DNA of 64,000 nt from Methylobacterium sp. J-030 (GTDB lineage: Bacteria > Pseudomonadota > Alphaproteobacteria > Rhizobiales > Beijerinckiaceae): contig NZ_JAKSYM010000084.1 of the NCBI RefSeq assembly GCF_022829545.1, forward strand, positions 1 through 64,000. The letters run 5' to 3'. This document shows, piece by piece, positions 35,811 to 44,894 of this stretch. The position numbers were made by a program, and so were the translations under genes. Numbering within the stretch: the stretch's first letter is position 1; each line of letters opens with the position of its first letter. The notes beneath the pieces were generated by a model, which was not told the DNA's origin, did not search any database, and saw only the letters and a program-made list of their open reading frames with translations.

Positions 35811-37034
35811 TCACGCCGGCCCGGCGCCCTGGGTGTTCACCGTCACGGCGTAGAGGGACTGGCTGGCCGCCATGAACAGGCGGTTCCGCTTCGGGCCGCC
35901 GAAGGTGAGGTTGCCGCAGACCTCGGGCAGTCGGATCCGCCCGATCAGCTTGCCCGCCGGGCTCCAGACCGTCACCCCGTTGTAGCCGACCGCCCGGCCC
36001 GCGTTGCTCGATGCCCAGACATTGCCGTCGACATCGGTCCGCAGGCCGTCCGGCCCGCACTTGATGCCGTCCACCACGCAATCCGCGAACAGGCGCCGAT
36101 TCGAGGGTCTGCCGCCATCGGCGAGGTCGAACGCGTAGATCTCACCCTTGCCGCCGGGGCCGGTATCGCCGGGGCCCTTGCCGGTGGAACAGACGTAAAG
36201 GATCCGGTCATCGGGGGAGAAGCAAAGGCCGTTCGGATCCGGCACCTGCTCGTCGGTCAGCACCCGGTCGATCCGGCCCGACGGGTCGATCCGGTAGACC
36301 GCGTTGGGCAGCGCCCGCCGCTTCAGCGCGACCCCGGCCGGCTCCCCGAGGCGCGGATTGAGATGGCCCTGCGGATTCGAGGGGCCGCCCGCCTCGTCCG
36401 GCAGGCCCTCGTAAAGCAGCGCGCCGTAGGGCGGATCGGTGAACCAGTACGCGCCGTCCGCGTGCTGGACCACGTCGTTGGGTGCATTGAACGGCTTGCC
36501 CTCGAAGCCATCGGCCAGCACCGTGGCCGAGCCGTCGAGCTCGTAGCGGACCACGCGGCGGCTGGCGTGCTCGCAGGCGAGCTGGCGGCCCTGCCGATCG
36601 AAGCTGTTGCCGTTCGCATAGTTGCTGGGCATGCGGAAGGTCGAGACGTGCCCGTCCTCCTCCAGCCAGCGGAGCTGGCGGTTGTTGGGGATGTCGCTCC
36701 AGACCAGGAAGCGGCCGACCGCGTTCCAGGCCGGCCCTTCGGCCCAGAGCGCCCCGGTCCAGAGGCGGCGGATCGCGCTGTTGGGTACGATGTAGGCCTC
36801 GAAGGCCGGATCGACCGCGAGCACGTCGGGATCGGTGAAGTAGATGGTGGGGGCAGCATTGGGGCGGAAGTCCCGCGGCGGGTTCGTGATGGTGCTGGGC
36901 GGCGCGGGTTCGGCCGCAGCCAGACCGGCCGAGCCCAGCGCGAGGCTCAACCCGGCCAGAAGCGAGCGGCGCGACGGTGTCGCGAGCCCGCGCGGCTCTT
37001 CGAACGCCACCGAATTCTTGCTCATCCCCTGCAT
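35811..37034 (-). CDS. SMP-30/gluconolactonase-like protein, exported
   Basis: A 407-residue protein with a Tat-type leader (ATPSRRSLLAGLSLALGSAGLAAAEPA). The rest is a six-bladed beta propeller: GALWAEGPAWNAVGRFLVWSD near residues 93-113 is the first metal-binding blade (the Glu), then NGNSFDRQGRQLACEH, APNDVVQHADGAYWFTDPPYG (Asn and Asp ligands) and DPNGLCFSPDD. Such enzymes hydrolyse sugar lactones with a divalent metal. The substrate here is not known. It stands alone; the next gene, a thioesterase, lies 75 bp beyond its start on the same strand. Confidence 0.9.
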   Translation of the reverse strand: MQGMSKNSVAFEEPRGLATPSRRSLLAGLSLALGSAGLAAAEPAPPSTITNPPRDFRPNAAPTIYFTDPDVLAVDPAFEAYIVPNSAIRRLWTGALWAEGPAWNAVGRFLVWSDIPNNRQLRWLEEDGHVSTFRMPSNYANGNSFDRQGRQLACEHASRRVVRYELDGSATVLADGFEGKPFNAPNDVVQHADGAYWFTDPPYGALLYEGLPDEAGGPSNPQGHLNPRLGEPAGVALKRRALPNAVYRIDPSGRIDRVLTDEQVPDPNGLCFSPDDRILYVCSTGKGPGDTGPGGKGEIYAFDLADGGRPSNRRLFADCVVDGIKCGPDGLRTDVDGNVWASSNAGRAVGYNGVTVWSPAGKLIGRIRLPEVCGNLTFGGPKRNRLFMAASQSLYAVTVNTQGAGPA

Positions 37035-37109
37035 GCGATCCCCCCGGTTCGCCCTCGCGTGCCTCTCCGGCGCGCTGTGTCCGATCTTGAGACAGGAATC
37101 CTGTTCTCG

Positions 37110-37535
37110 TCAACTCGACCGGCGCCGAAGGATCTTCCACACCCCGTCCGCCGAGGCCAGCAGCCGGCTTCCCGCGCGCACGTCGCCACGCATGAAGACG
37201 AGCGAGCCGGTCCGTTTGACCACCTGCGGACGGAAGCCGATCCAGTCACCGAGGTGGCCGACGGCGATGAACTTCATCTCGAGCTGGATCGTCACGCAAT
37301 TCGCGCCGTCGGCCGCCCGCATGGCCGCCTCCCCGAGCGCGCGGTCGGCGAAGCTCATCAGCATGCCGCCATGAACCACGCCGATCAGGTTGGCGTGTTT
37401 CTGCTCCGCGCGGAACGCGTAGGCGCCGTCGTCGGCGCGCCAGTGCAGCGGGCCGACATGCCCGATGAAGCCCGCGTTCTCGATGGAGGTCCAGCCCGCA
37501 TCGTCCGGGTCGAAGGGGTCGCTCTCGCTGGTCAT
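37110..37535 (-). CDS. PaaI-like hotdog thioesterase
   Basis: A 141-residue hotdog-fold protein: GFIGHVGPLHWRADDG, then HANLIGVVHGGMLMSFADRALG (family helix with catalytic Asp) and VTIQLEMKFIAVGHLGDWI. It probably hydrolyses an acyl-CoA; the substrate is unknown. ATG 37533-37535 is the start; the longer frame overlaps hrpB on the same strand. It begins 45 bp after hrpB, so the two may be co-transcribed. Confidence 0.87.
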   Translation of the reverse strand: MTSESDPFDPDDAGWTSIENAGFIGHVGPLHWRADDGAYAFRAEQKHANLIGVVHGGMLMSFADRALGEAAMRAADGANCVTIQLEMKFIAVGHLGDWIGFRPQVVKRTGSLVFMRGDVRAGSRLLASADGVWKILRRRSS

Positions 37536-37579
37536 CGTGTCGTCCGTCTCCGTGCGGCTCTGGAAACCGGCGGGTGCCG

Positions 37580-40033
37580 TCAGGTTCCCCGGGGTTTTGC
37601 CCGGCGCGTCGGCGCCTCGGCGAGCGGATCCTCCGGCCAGGGGTGGCGGGGATAACGCCCACGCATCTCGGCGCGCACCGCCGCCCAGGAACCGCGCCAG
37701 AACCCCGGGAGGTCGCGGGTGATCTGGATCGGCCGATGGGCCGGCGACAGCAGGTGCAGGACGAGCAGCCGGCCGCCGGCCCGGGGGTGCCGGTCGAGGC
37801 CGAACAGCTCCTGCACCCGCACCGAAAGGGCGGGCTCGTCGGCGGCATAATCCACCGCTATTCGCGATCCGGTGGGTACGTCCACATGGGTCGGCGCCTC
37901 CGCGTCGAGCCGGGTGCGGAGTTCCCAGGGCAGCAGGCCGTGCAGAGCGGCGGCGAGGTCGTCGGCGGTGACCGACGCGAGGGACGCGCGCCCGACGAGG
38001 AAGGGCGCGAGCCACGTCTCCACGGTCCCGGCCAGCGCGTCGTCCGCCAGATCGGGCCAGGCATCGCCCTCCGCCGCGTGGAGAAAGCGCACCCGGGCGC
38101 GCCATTGCGACAGGGCCGGCGTCCAGGGGAGCCGGTCGAGCCCGAGGCCGGCGATGCCCCGGGCCAGGATCGTCGCGCTGTCCAGATCGCTCGGAACCGG
38201 CAGGGGCCGCGCACCGAGGCTGACGGCGCCGAGCCGCCGGTTCGCCCGGGCCCTGAGCGCGGCGGCCTGGGAGTCGAAGGTGATCTCGGTCCGCGATTCG
38301 ATGCGGTCGGCGAACAGGTCCTCGATGGCTGCGCCCTCGATCGCCGCCGCGGCCAGGATGCGGGCGTTGCCGGCCGAGCCGGCGAGGTCGGCGACGACCA
38401 GATGGGTCTCCCGGGCGAGCGGGCTCGCCGGGTCGAGGCGGCCGGCGCGGCCGCTCGCCATCACGAACTCGCCGTCGCGGCCCCGCGCCCGCGCCACGCG
38501 ATCCGGGTAGGCGAGCGCCAGGAGCCGGCCGGCCGGCACCGGTCCGGCGTCCTTGCCGCGACCCGCGATCCGCGCCCAGCCCTCGGCGAGCCGGCGCATG
38601 TCGGCCGCCCGCCCGCCCCGGTCGCGGCGGAACCGCTCGACGCGCGTATCGAGATCGGCGTCGTCGCCGCCGAGGCCGCGCTCGACCAGCACGGCCGCGA
38701 GGTCGGCGGCGGCGCGGGCCTGCCCGGACATGGACGCGACCGTGACCATCCGGGCGAGCCGCGGCGGCAGCGGCAGGGCGCGCAGGCGCGCGCCGGTCTC
38801 CGTCAGCCGGCCGTCCGGATCGAGGGCGCCGAGTTCCGCCAGCATAGCGCGGCCTTCCGCCAGCGCGGGGGCCGGCGGTGGGTCCAGGAAGGCGAGCTTC
38901 CGCGGATCGGCCACACCCCAGGCGGCGCAGTCGAGGAGCAGACCCGCCAGATCGGCCGACAGGATCTCGGGCCGCGCGAACGGTTCGAGGGCGTTGGTGG
39001 CGGCCTCCGACCAGAGCCGCCAGCACAGGCCCGGCTCGGTCCGCCCGGCGCGGCCCCGCCGCTGATCCACGGAGGCCCGGGAGGCCCGCGCGGTCACGAG
39101 CCGCGTCAGGCCCAGGCCGGGCTCGTAGACCGGCACCCGGGCGAGCCCGGAATCGACGACGATCCGCACGCCCTCGATCGTCAGCGAGGTCTCGGCGATG
39201 CTGGTGGCCAGCACGACCTTGCGGCTTCCGGGCGGCGCCGGGGCGACGGCCCGATCCTGCTCGGCCGGCGGGAGGGCGCCGTAGAGGGGGGCCAGCACCA
39301 CGCCGGGATCGACGCGTCCGGCCAGCAGATCGGCGGTCCGGCGGATCTCGGCTTGTCCTGGCAGGAACACCAGCACCGAGCCCGGATCCGCCCGTAGGGC
39401 GCGCAGCGTGACCTCGGCCACGGCCTCCTCGATCCGCCGGTTCGGGTCGCGCTCGACATGGCGGGTCTCGACCGGGAAGGCCCGGCCCTCCGAGGTGACC
39501 ACGGGCGCGTCGTTCATCAGCCGCGCGACTCGGGCACCGTCGAGCGTCGCCGACATGACGAGGAGGCGCAGATCCTCGCGCAGGCCGCCCTGGGCGTCGA
39601 GGGCGAGCGCGAGGCCGAGATCGGCGTCGAGGGAGCGCTCGTGGAACTCATCGAACAGCACTGCGCCGATGCCGGCGAGTTCCGGATCGTCGAGGATCAT
39701 CCGCGTGAACACGCCCTCGGTCACCACCTCGATCCGGGTCCGGCCTGAGATCTTCGAGCCGAGCCGCACGCGCAGGCCGACCGTGCCGCCGACCGGCTCG
39801 CCGAGACTCTGCGCCATCCGGGCGGCGGCGGCCCGGGCTGCGAGCCGACGGGGCTCCAGCAGGATGATTTTCCGGCCGTCGAGCCACGGCGCATCCAATA
39901 GAGCGAGCGGCACGCGCGTGGTCTTGCCGGCCCCCGGCGGGGCCACCAGCACGGCGGCGTTGCGCGCCGCGAGGGCGTCGCGCAGGGCGGGGAGCGCCGC
40001 CTCGATCGGCAATGCGGTCTGGAGATCGGGCAT
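37580..40033 (-). CDS. hrpB: ATP-dependent RNA helicase HrpB
   Basis: An 817-residue DEAH helicase. Walker A PPGAGKTTRVPLALL (near 38-52), DEFHERSLD (motif II), VMSATLDG (motif III), and later ETSLTIEGVRIVVDSG and QRRGRAGRTEPGLCWRLW (motifs V and VI). The HrpB-specific C-terminal half (LPWELRTRLDAEAPTHVDVP) is present. Family members are RNA helicases of unknown exact substrate. Length normal. The next gene upstream is divergent (carboxymuconolactone family). Confidence 0.95.
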   Translation of the reverse strand: MPDLQTALPIEAALPALRDALAARNAAVLVAPPGAGKTTRVPLALLDAPWLDGRKIILLEPRRLAARAAAARMAQSLGEPVGGTVGLRVRLGSKISGRTRIEVVTEGVFTRMILDDPELAGIGAVLFDEFHERSLDADLGLALALDAQGGLREDLRLLVMSATLDGARVARLMNDAPVVTSEGRAFPVETRHVERDPNRRIEEAVAEVTLRALRADPGSVLVFLPGQAEIRRTADLLAGRVDPGVVLAPLYGALPPAEQDRAVAPAPPGSRKVVLATSIAETSLTIEGVRIVVDSGLARVPVYEPGLGLTRLVTARASRASVDQRRGRAGRTEPGLCWRLWSEAATNALEPFARPEILSADLAGLLLDCAAWGVADPRKLAFLDPPPAPALAEGRAMLAELGALDPDGRLTETGARLRALPLPPRLARMVTVASMSGQARAAADLAAVLVERGLGGDDADLDTRVERFRRDRGGRAADMRRLAEGWARIAGRGKDAGPVPAGRLLALAYPDRVARARGRDGEFVMASGRAGRLDPASPLARETHLVVADLAGSAGNARILAAAAIEGAAIEDLFADRIESRTEITFDSQAAALRARANRRLGAVSLGARPLPVPSDLDSATILARGIAGLGLDRLPWTPALSQWRARVRFLHAAEGDAWPDLADDALAGTVETWLAPFLVGRASLASVTADDLAAALHGLLPWELRTRLDAEAPTHVDVPTGSRIAVDYAADEPALSVRVQELFGLDRHPRAGGRLLVLHLLSPAHRPIQITRDLPGFWRGSWAAVRAEMRGRYPRHPWPEDPLAEAPTRRAKPRGT

Positions 40034-40189
40034 CGTTACCGCTGATGGCGCGGAGTCCCGCCGCGCGCAACAACCCGGCCATCCGGTGACGGCGGGTCGT
40101 GTTCGATACCGATTCGGCCGCCGGACGCTGGCCTCTCAGCCGGTCGGACGCGAAGCTTGAACGTATCCAAAAGACTCGGGAGTGAAACG

Positions 40190-40813
40190 ATGCGCTTTCG
40201 CCGGACTGTCCTGGCCCTGGCCGCCCTGCCCCTCGCGCTAAGCGCCGCCCGCGCGCAGGACAGGCTGCCGACGATCCCGCCGCAGGACTATACCCCCGAG
40301 CAGAAGCAGGCGTCCGAATCCTTCGCGCAGGCCCGGGGCAAGCCGCCCTTCGGCCCCTTCCAGCCGCTGATGTACTCGCCGGAGGTCATGACGCTCGCGC
40401 GCTCGATGGGCGATTACCTGCGCTTCAAGCCTAAGATCGGCACGACCCTGTCGGAACTGGTGATCCTGATGACCGCACGGCGCTGGACCCAGGATTACGA
40501 ATGGTACGTCCACGCCCCGATCGCCGAGAAGGCGGGGATCTCGGCCGACATCATCGCGGCGATCCGCGACGGGCGCCGCCCGGCCCGGATGAGCGACGAC
40601 GAGACCATCGTGTACGAGTTCACCTCCGAGCTGCAGGACACCAAGCGCGTTTCGGACGCAACCTTCGCCCGGGCCGAGGCCCGCTTCGGCAAGCCGGCGA
40701 TCGTCGATCTGGCGGCGATCTCGGGCTACTACACGCTGCTCGCCATGGAGCTGAACGCGGCGCGCTACCCGATTCCCAAGGACGGCCAGCCCCTGCCCCG
40801 CCTGCCGGATTGA
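40190..40813 (+). CDS. Carboxymuconolactone decarboxylase/AhpD-like protein, exported
   Basis: A 207-residue protein with a signal peptide (MRFRRTVLALAALPLALSAARAQD). The domain shows the family stretches TLSELVILMTARRWTQDYEWYVHAPIAEKAGI (positions quoted in part) and VYEFTSEL. The CxxC of AhpD is absent, so it is not a peroxidase partner; probably a CMD-like decarboxylase or hydratase of unknown substrate. ATG 40190 follows GGGAG at 7 bases. Confidence 0.85.
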   Translation: MRFRRTVLALAALPLALSAARAQDRLPTIPPQDYTPEQKQASESFAQARGKPPFGPFQPLMYSPEVMTLARSMGDYLRFKPKIGTTLSELVILMTARRWTQDYEWYVHAPIAEKAGISADIIAAIRDGRRPARMSDDETIVYEFTSELQDTKRVSDATFARAEARFGKPAIVDLAAISGYYTLLAMELNAARYPIPKDGQPLPRLPD

Positions 40814-40821
40814 GCCGGCTT

Positions 40822-40862
40822 ATCCACAGCGCCCGGGGAGGCGAAACCCCGATATCCACAGG
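40822..40862. promoter_or_regulatory. Two DnaA-box-like sites
   Basis: TTATCCACA at 40822-40830 matches the DnaA box consensus exactly. ATATCCACA at 40854-40862 differs only at the first base. Both lie in the 148-bp gap before a small gene. In a GC-rich genome a close pair is unlikely by chance; a DnaA-regulated promoter is possible. Confidence 0.4.
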
Positions 40863-40961
40863 CTATGGCGGTCCTCGACGAGGCCGCCGCGGGCGCGTTG
40901 ACGAAGCGTTAACCATTCTGGCTCGTTCTCTTTCCGTTCCGAGTGCGAGGAGGAGAACACG

Positions 40962-41195
40962 ATGCGGATTGCAGCTGAAGCCGTGCGCGACACTCACGCC
41001 TGTCCCGTCGAGGCGATCAGCAGCGCGTATCTCGGCTTTGCCGGCGGCGATGCCGGGATCGCCCTGCGCTGCGCGATCGCCGACGCGTTGTCCGACCTGA
41101 TGGAGGCCGAGCGGCGCACCCGCGAGCGCAGCCGGCTGATCTCGCGGGGCTACATCCGCGAATCGCCCGCCTCCGCGCAGAGTCCCGCAAGCTGA
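40962..41195 (+). CDS. Small hypothetical protein
   Basis: A 77-residue helical, Ala-rich protein: MRIAAEAVRDTHACPVEAIS, then LRCAIADALSDLMEAERRTRERS. It is preceded by a strong GAGGAGGAG at suitable distance, so it is probably translated. No motif; two Cys residues stand apart. A pair of DnaA-box-like sites lies upstream. Function unknown. Confidence 0.65.
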   Translation: MRIAAEAVRDTHACPVEAISSAYLGFAGGDAGIALRCAIADALSDLMEAERRTRERSRLISRGYIRESPASAQSPAS

Positions 41196-41300
41196 ACGGT
41201 TGCCGCAAACGCAGTTCAGGCTCGATGCAGCGGCGTGGCGACATCATCCGGTTCATGATCCGGGACGGTTCGGACCGCCCGCTTCATTCGGAGACAGATC

Positions 41301-41705
41301 ATGACACGCTTCGCTTTGCTTTCGGCCGCCGCGCTGATCGGCGCGGGCAGCTTGGTGTCTTCGACCGCGGAGGCGCGCGGCGGCGGCGCCATCGCGGCGG
41401 GCCTCATCGGCGGCCTCGCGGCCGGCGCCCTGATCGGTGCCGCGACTCAGGCCCACGCGACGCCCGCTTACCGATACGGCTACGACGGCTACCGCTATGG
41501 CGGCTACGGCGACGCGCCCGTGGTGGTGCGGCCGGCGCCGGCCTACCGGGCCTACGAGGAGGACGGTCCGGTCTACGCGACGCGCCGGACCGTGACCTAC
41601 GAGCGCGTTCCGGTGAGCTATGGCCCGGCCCGTCGCTGGCGCCGGGATTGCGACTGGGATATCGGCTACCGCGGCGACGGATATCGCGCCTACGGCGGCT
41701 GGTGA
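41301..41705 (+). CDS. Small secreted Tyr/Gly-rich protein
   Basis: A 134-residue protein. It has a signal peptide (MTRFALLSAAALIGAGSLVSSTAEA), a glycine zipper-like hydrophobic stretch (AIAAGLIGGLAAGALIGAA), and a Tyr/Gly/Arg tail (YRYGYDGYRYGGYGD). It may be a membrane-associated or surface protein; proteins of this style are common and poorly studied in Methylobacterium. Its ATG follows a GGAGACAG site. Function unknown. Confidence 0.7.
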   Translation: MTRFALLSAAALIGAGSLVSSTAEARGGGAIAAGLIGGLAAGALIGAATQAHATPAYRYGYDGYRYGGYGDAPVVVRPAPAYRAYEEDGPVYATRRTVTYERVPVSYGPARRWRRDCDWDIGYRGDGYRAYGGW

Positions 41706-41830
41706 GCTGTCTCCGGGCCCGGTCTTGCGGGATGGGTCCCCCTCGGAGCCCGGTGCCGAGACGGGTTGTGTCAGCCCAGTTTCGCGGGGCGTGAACCGGG
41801 TGTTCAGGCCCCGCGCCATAAGACGATCCG

Positions 41831-42529
41831 ATGCTGGTTCACGAAGGCATAACACGTACCCCCGAAGCCGACCGGAGGCTCGGCCTGTCCCTGGCGGCGG
41901 TGGCCGGTGCGCTGAACACGGCCGGGTTCTACGCGGTCGGCCTCTACGCCTCGAACATGACCGGCAACGTCTCGGCGATCTCCGACCGGACGGGCACCGG
42001 CGACGTCGCCCTGGCCGCGGAGGCGCTGCTGCTCGTCCTGCTGTTCGTGCTGGGCTCCGCCGCCTCGACGCTGTTGATCCGCTACCGCCGCCGCAGGTCC
42101 GTCCGAGGCTCCCACGCCTACAGCGTCTGCGCGGAGGCGCTCTGCCTCGTGGTCCTCGGGCTCGTGGCGCTGCCGCTCGACGAGCCGATCCGGGGCCACG
42201 CCCTGGTGCTGGGCCTGAGCTTCACGATGGGCCTGCAGAACGCGGCGGTGACCAAGATCTCGGAGGCACGGGTGCGCACCACGCACGTCACCGGGATGAT
42301 CACCGATATCGGCATCGAACTCGCGCGCTGGCTTGATCGCGGCGCGCCCGACCGGGTGCCGCTCAAGCGCTACGACCCAGTGCGGCTGCAGCTCCACCTG
42401 CTGACCGTCGGATCGTTCCTCGCGGGCGGTCTGGTGGGCGTCGTCGCCTACCGCGCGGTGGGCGTAGCACTGCTGTTCGCGGCGGCGGCGATCCTGGCCG
42501 CCCTGGCGCTGCCGGCGCTCAGGCGTTGA
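41831..42529 (+). CDS. DUF1275 (YoaK-like) membrane protein
   Basis: A 232-residue inner membrane protein with about six hydrophobic helices. Family landmarks: LAAVAGALNTAGFYAVGLYASNMTGNVS (quoted by position, residues 22-49), and SFTMGLQNAAVTKISEARVRTTHVTGM. The MTGN and HVTGM motifs are typical. Function unknown. It overlaps the convergent FlgC-like gene by 11 bp. Confidence 0.88.
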   Translation: MLVHEGITRTPEADRRLGLSLAAVAGALNTAGFYAVGLYASNMTGNVSAISDRTGTGDVALAAEALLLVLLFVLGSAASTLLIRYRRRRSVRGSHAYSVCAEALCLVVLGLVALPLDEPIRGHALVLGLSFTMGLQNAAVTKISEARVRTTHVTGMITDIGIELARWLDRGAPDRVPLKRYDPVRLQLHLLTVGSFLAGGLVGVVAYRAVGVALLFAAAAILAALALPALRR

Positions 42530-42767
42530 TGTCGAGGAGCTGACCGGTCATCCGGTCGGCGGTCCGCGCCACGGCGGTGTTCAGCGCGAAGGCCGATTTG
42601 GCCCCGAGCAGCTCGACGGCGGCGTCGGACAGGTCCACCTGCGTGGCGGGCTCCAAGGTGGTGCCCGAAGCGCTCGCTCCGGCGGATGCGATAGTCTGCG
42701 CGGCGGCGCCGAGGCGGTCTGTGGCGCGGGCCATGCCGGTGAAGGCGGTCTGAAGGGCGTCGATCAT
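42519..42767 (-). CDS. Short flagellar rod/hook-like protein (FlgC C-terminus type)
   Basis: An 82-residue protein. The second half (VDLSDAAVELLGAKSAFALN, then VARTADRMTGQLLDI) is the C-terminal D0 helix typical of flagellar rod and hook proteins such as FlgC. The N-terminal helix (MIDALQTAFTGMARATDRLGAAAQTIA) pairs with it. The central domain of FlgC is absent, and no other flagellar genes lie nearby, so it is a short relative rather than the true rod protein. Such short forms occur singly in many Rhizobiales. Confidence 0.7.
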   Translation of the reverse strand: MIDALQTAFTGMARATDRLGAAAQTIASAGASASGTTLEPATQVDLSDAAVELLGAKSAFALNTAVARTADRMTGQLLDINA

Positions 42768-43109
42768 GCGGAACCTCCGAATGCCGTTTGTGCCAGGAAG
42801 GTGCTGCGGGTGGGTTGAGACGATCGCTCAAATGCAAAGCATATCGGTGATCGTCTGTCGTCGAGCGCGTGTTATTGAGTCTTAACGCAGACGGAGTTCA
42901 CCACGAACGCCAGATCTTGGGTTTCCAAAAGGCTGCAAGCCCTTTGGCCGGTCATCTGACGCAAGATCAGATTGTCCTCGGGGGTCGGCGCGTCATTCGT
43001 CATGGCTTTGTATGAGCGCGACTCCGGCGTTGGCGCAACGTGCTTCGGCTTGCTGAAGGAAGCGGGCTCGAACCAGCCTCAAGGTCCCGATCCGGACGGC
43101 TGCAACATG
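42768..43109. other. Intergenic region with dispersed repeat
   Basis: No gene. It holds the third copy of the dispersed repeat (42918-42956). Open frames here that seem to encode short proteins overlap the tRNA and are artefacts. The part next to 42768-42900 should carry the promoter of the FlgC-like gene. Confidence 0.6.
42918..42956. repeat. Dispersed palindromic repeat, copy 3
   Basis: TTGGGTTTCCAAAAGGCTGC followed by AAGCCCTTTGGCCGGTCATC has the same order as the copies at 20380 and 35752. The inner part can form a hairpin (AAGGCTGCAAGCCCTT). Confidence 0.6.
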
Positions 43110-43196
<87 letters not shown>

Positions 43197-43230
43197 ATCG
43201 GCTCCTCGGTACCGGGCGCCGCCCCCGCGA

Positions 43231-44424
43231 TCAAGCCGGGGGCGTCCAGCCGTAGAGCCAGGCGTAGCGGTCGCGCATGCCGTCGGGGCCGAGCCGGGCC
43301 ATCACGGTGTTGCGGGCGAGCGCGATGAGACCCCGCGCGTGGTAGGTGCGGCCGTTGGCGCGGGCCGCCTTCTGGACGCGCCGGACCCGGGCCGCGCGCG
43401 CCGCAGCGTAGGCGGCGAGCGCCGTCGGCACGCTCGGGTGGGCGGCCAGCGCGTGCGTCAGCACCGCGGCATCCTCGATCGCCAGGGCGGAGCCCTGCGC
43501 GAGGTAGGGCAGGACCGGATGCGCCGCATCGCCCAGCAGCGCCACCCGCCCGCGGGCCAGCGGCCGCGCCACCGCCCGGTCGGCCAGCGACCAGACCAGC
43601 CAGGAATCCGGCACGGCGAGGAGCTCGCGCAGCGGTTCGGCGCAGGTGCGGAAGAATTTTCGCAGCACGGCGGGCTCACCGAGCCGGCCCCAGCCCTCGT
43701 CGCCCACCGCCTCGGGGACGACCGCCACGACGTTGAGATACTGGGCGTCGCGCACCGGGTAATGCACCACGTGCCGGTTCCGGCCGAGCCACAGGCCCGT
43801 CGCCGGCCCGCGAAGGGCGTCCGGCACGGCATCGATCGGGACGAGGGCCCGCCACGCCGCCGCATGGCCCGGCTGGAGCCGCGCCGGATCGAGCCGGTCG
43901 CGCAGGCGCGAGCGCAGCCCATCGGCCCCGATCAAGAGATCGAAGGCCAGCTCCTGCACGCCGCTCGCCCCCTCGGCCGCGAGCTGCACCGCGGTCTCCG
44001 CCTCGCTGAAGCCCGTGACCGTGCGGCCCATCATCAGGCGGATCGCGGGCCGCCCGCGCAGGGCGTCGAGCAGGAGGGTCTGCAGATCGGCCCGGTGGAT
44101 CACGTAGTAGGGGGCGCCGAACCGCGTCTGCGCATCCGGGCCGAGGGCGACGCCGCCGAGGCTGCGGCCGCTGGCGAGGGCGCGCACCGCGACGCCCGGC
44201 GGCTCGCTCGCAGCCCGGCGCAGGGCCGCCGAAAGGCCGAGGGCGCCGAGGACACGGCTGGCATTGGGCGAGATCTGGATCCCCGCCCCGACCTCGCTGA
44301 AGCCGGTGCGGCGCTCGATCACCGTGACGGCGTGGCCGGCGTCGGACAACGCAAGGGCCGCCGTCAGGCCGCCGATCCCGGCCCCGACGATTCCGATCCG
44401 CAAAGGTCGACTGTCGGAGGACAC
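43231..44424 (-). CDS. FAD-dependent monooxygenase (salicylate hydroxylase-like)
   Basis: A 397-residue flavoprotein. It has the N-terminal dinucleotide fold IGIVGAGIGGLTAALALSDAG, the DG motif in DLLIGADGLRSRLRD, and GDAAHPVLPYLAQGSALAIEDA near the end. It is of the single-component aromatic hydroxylase group that uses NAD(P)H. The substrate is not clear: 6-hydroxynicotinate, salicylate or a quinone precursor are possible. The next gene starts 12 bp before it on the same strand (a zinc-finger protein), so they may be co-transcribed. Confidence 0.88.
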   Translation of the reverse strand: MSSDSRPLRIGIVGAGIGGLTAALALSDAGHAVTVIERRTGFSEVGAGIQISPNASRVLGALGLSAALRRAASEPPGVAVRALASGRSLGGVALGPDAQTRFGAPYYVIHRADLQTLLLDALRGRPAIRLMMGRTVTGFSEAETAVQLAAEGASGVQELAFDLLIGADGLRSRLRDRLDPARLQPGHAAAWRALVPIDAVPDALRGPATGLWLGRNRHVVHYPVRDAQYLNVVAVVPEAVGDEGWGRLGEPAVLRKFFRTCAEPLRELLAVPDSWLVWSLADRAVARPLARGRVALLGDAAHPVLPYLAQGSALAIEDAAVLTHALAAHPSVPTALAAYAAARAARVRRVQKAARANGRTYHARGLIALARNTVMARLGPDGMRDRYAWLYGWTPPA

Positions 44425-44436
44425 GGCCGGGAGCGC

Positions 44437-44694
44437 CTACTCCGCGGCGAGCTTGGCGTCGTCGTGCCAGACGCAAGCCTGCGGATCCGCCTGATCCGGC
44501 TTCAGGCCGGCGCGGTAGCGGTAGAGCGTCGAGCAGTACTGGCAGATGATCTCGGTGTCGGCGCCCATGTCGAGGAAGACGTGCGGATGGTCGAACGGCG
44601 GCAGCGCGCCGATGCACATGAACTCCTTCACCCCCACGGCGATCACCGGGACGCCCGGCTCGTTGTGGAAGTGGGGTACCGCCTTGCCTGCCAT
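44437..44694 (-). CDS. Zinc-finger (CHCC) domain protein
   Basis: An 85-residue protein. It has the CHCC-type zinc finger: FMCIGALPPFDHPHVFLDMG and CQYCSTLYRY, with Cys, His, Cys, Cys ligands. The domain is also found in NDUFS6 of mitochondrial complex I, and alphaproteobacterial homologues are linked to complex I assembly. Start ATG 44692-44694; a longer frame is not needed. It sits divergent to map. Confidence 0.87.
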   Translation of the reverse strand: MAGKAVPHFHNEPGVPVIAVGVKEFMCIGALPPFDHPHVFLDMGADTEIICQYCSTLYRYRAGLKPDQADPQACVWHDDAKLAAE

Positions 44695-44894
44695 CCGGCC
44701 CTCGCCTGACCCGCAACCGACCGCGCGGCGAATCTGCCCGCGCGCCCCCGGGCGCCTCACGGCCGCTTATGCCGCCAGCCCCGCGGCCGGCGCAAGCCTC
44801 GCTCACCCGTGCGTGGGACGCCGCTTGGCCTGTCGCGCCGCGCACCGTACATACGTCGCACGCCCGATTGATGACGCCCGCGAAAAGTCACGCC

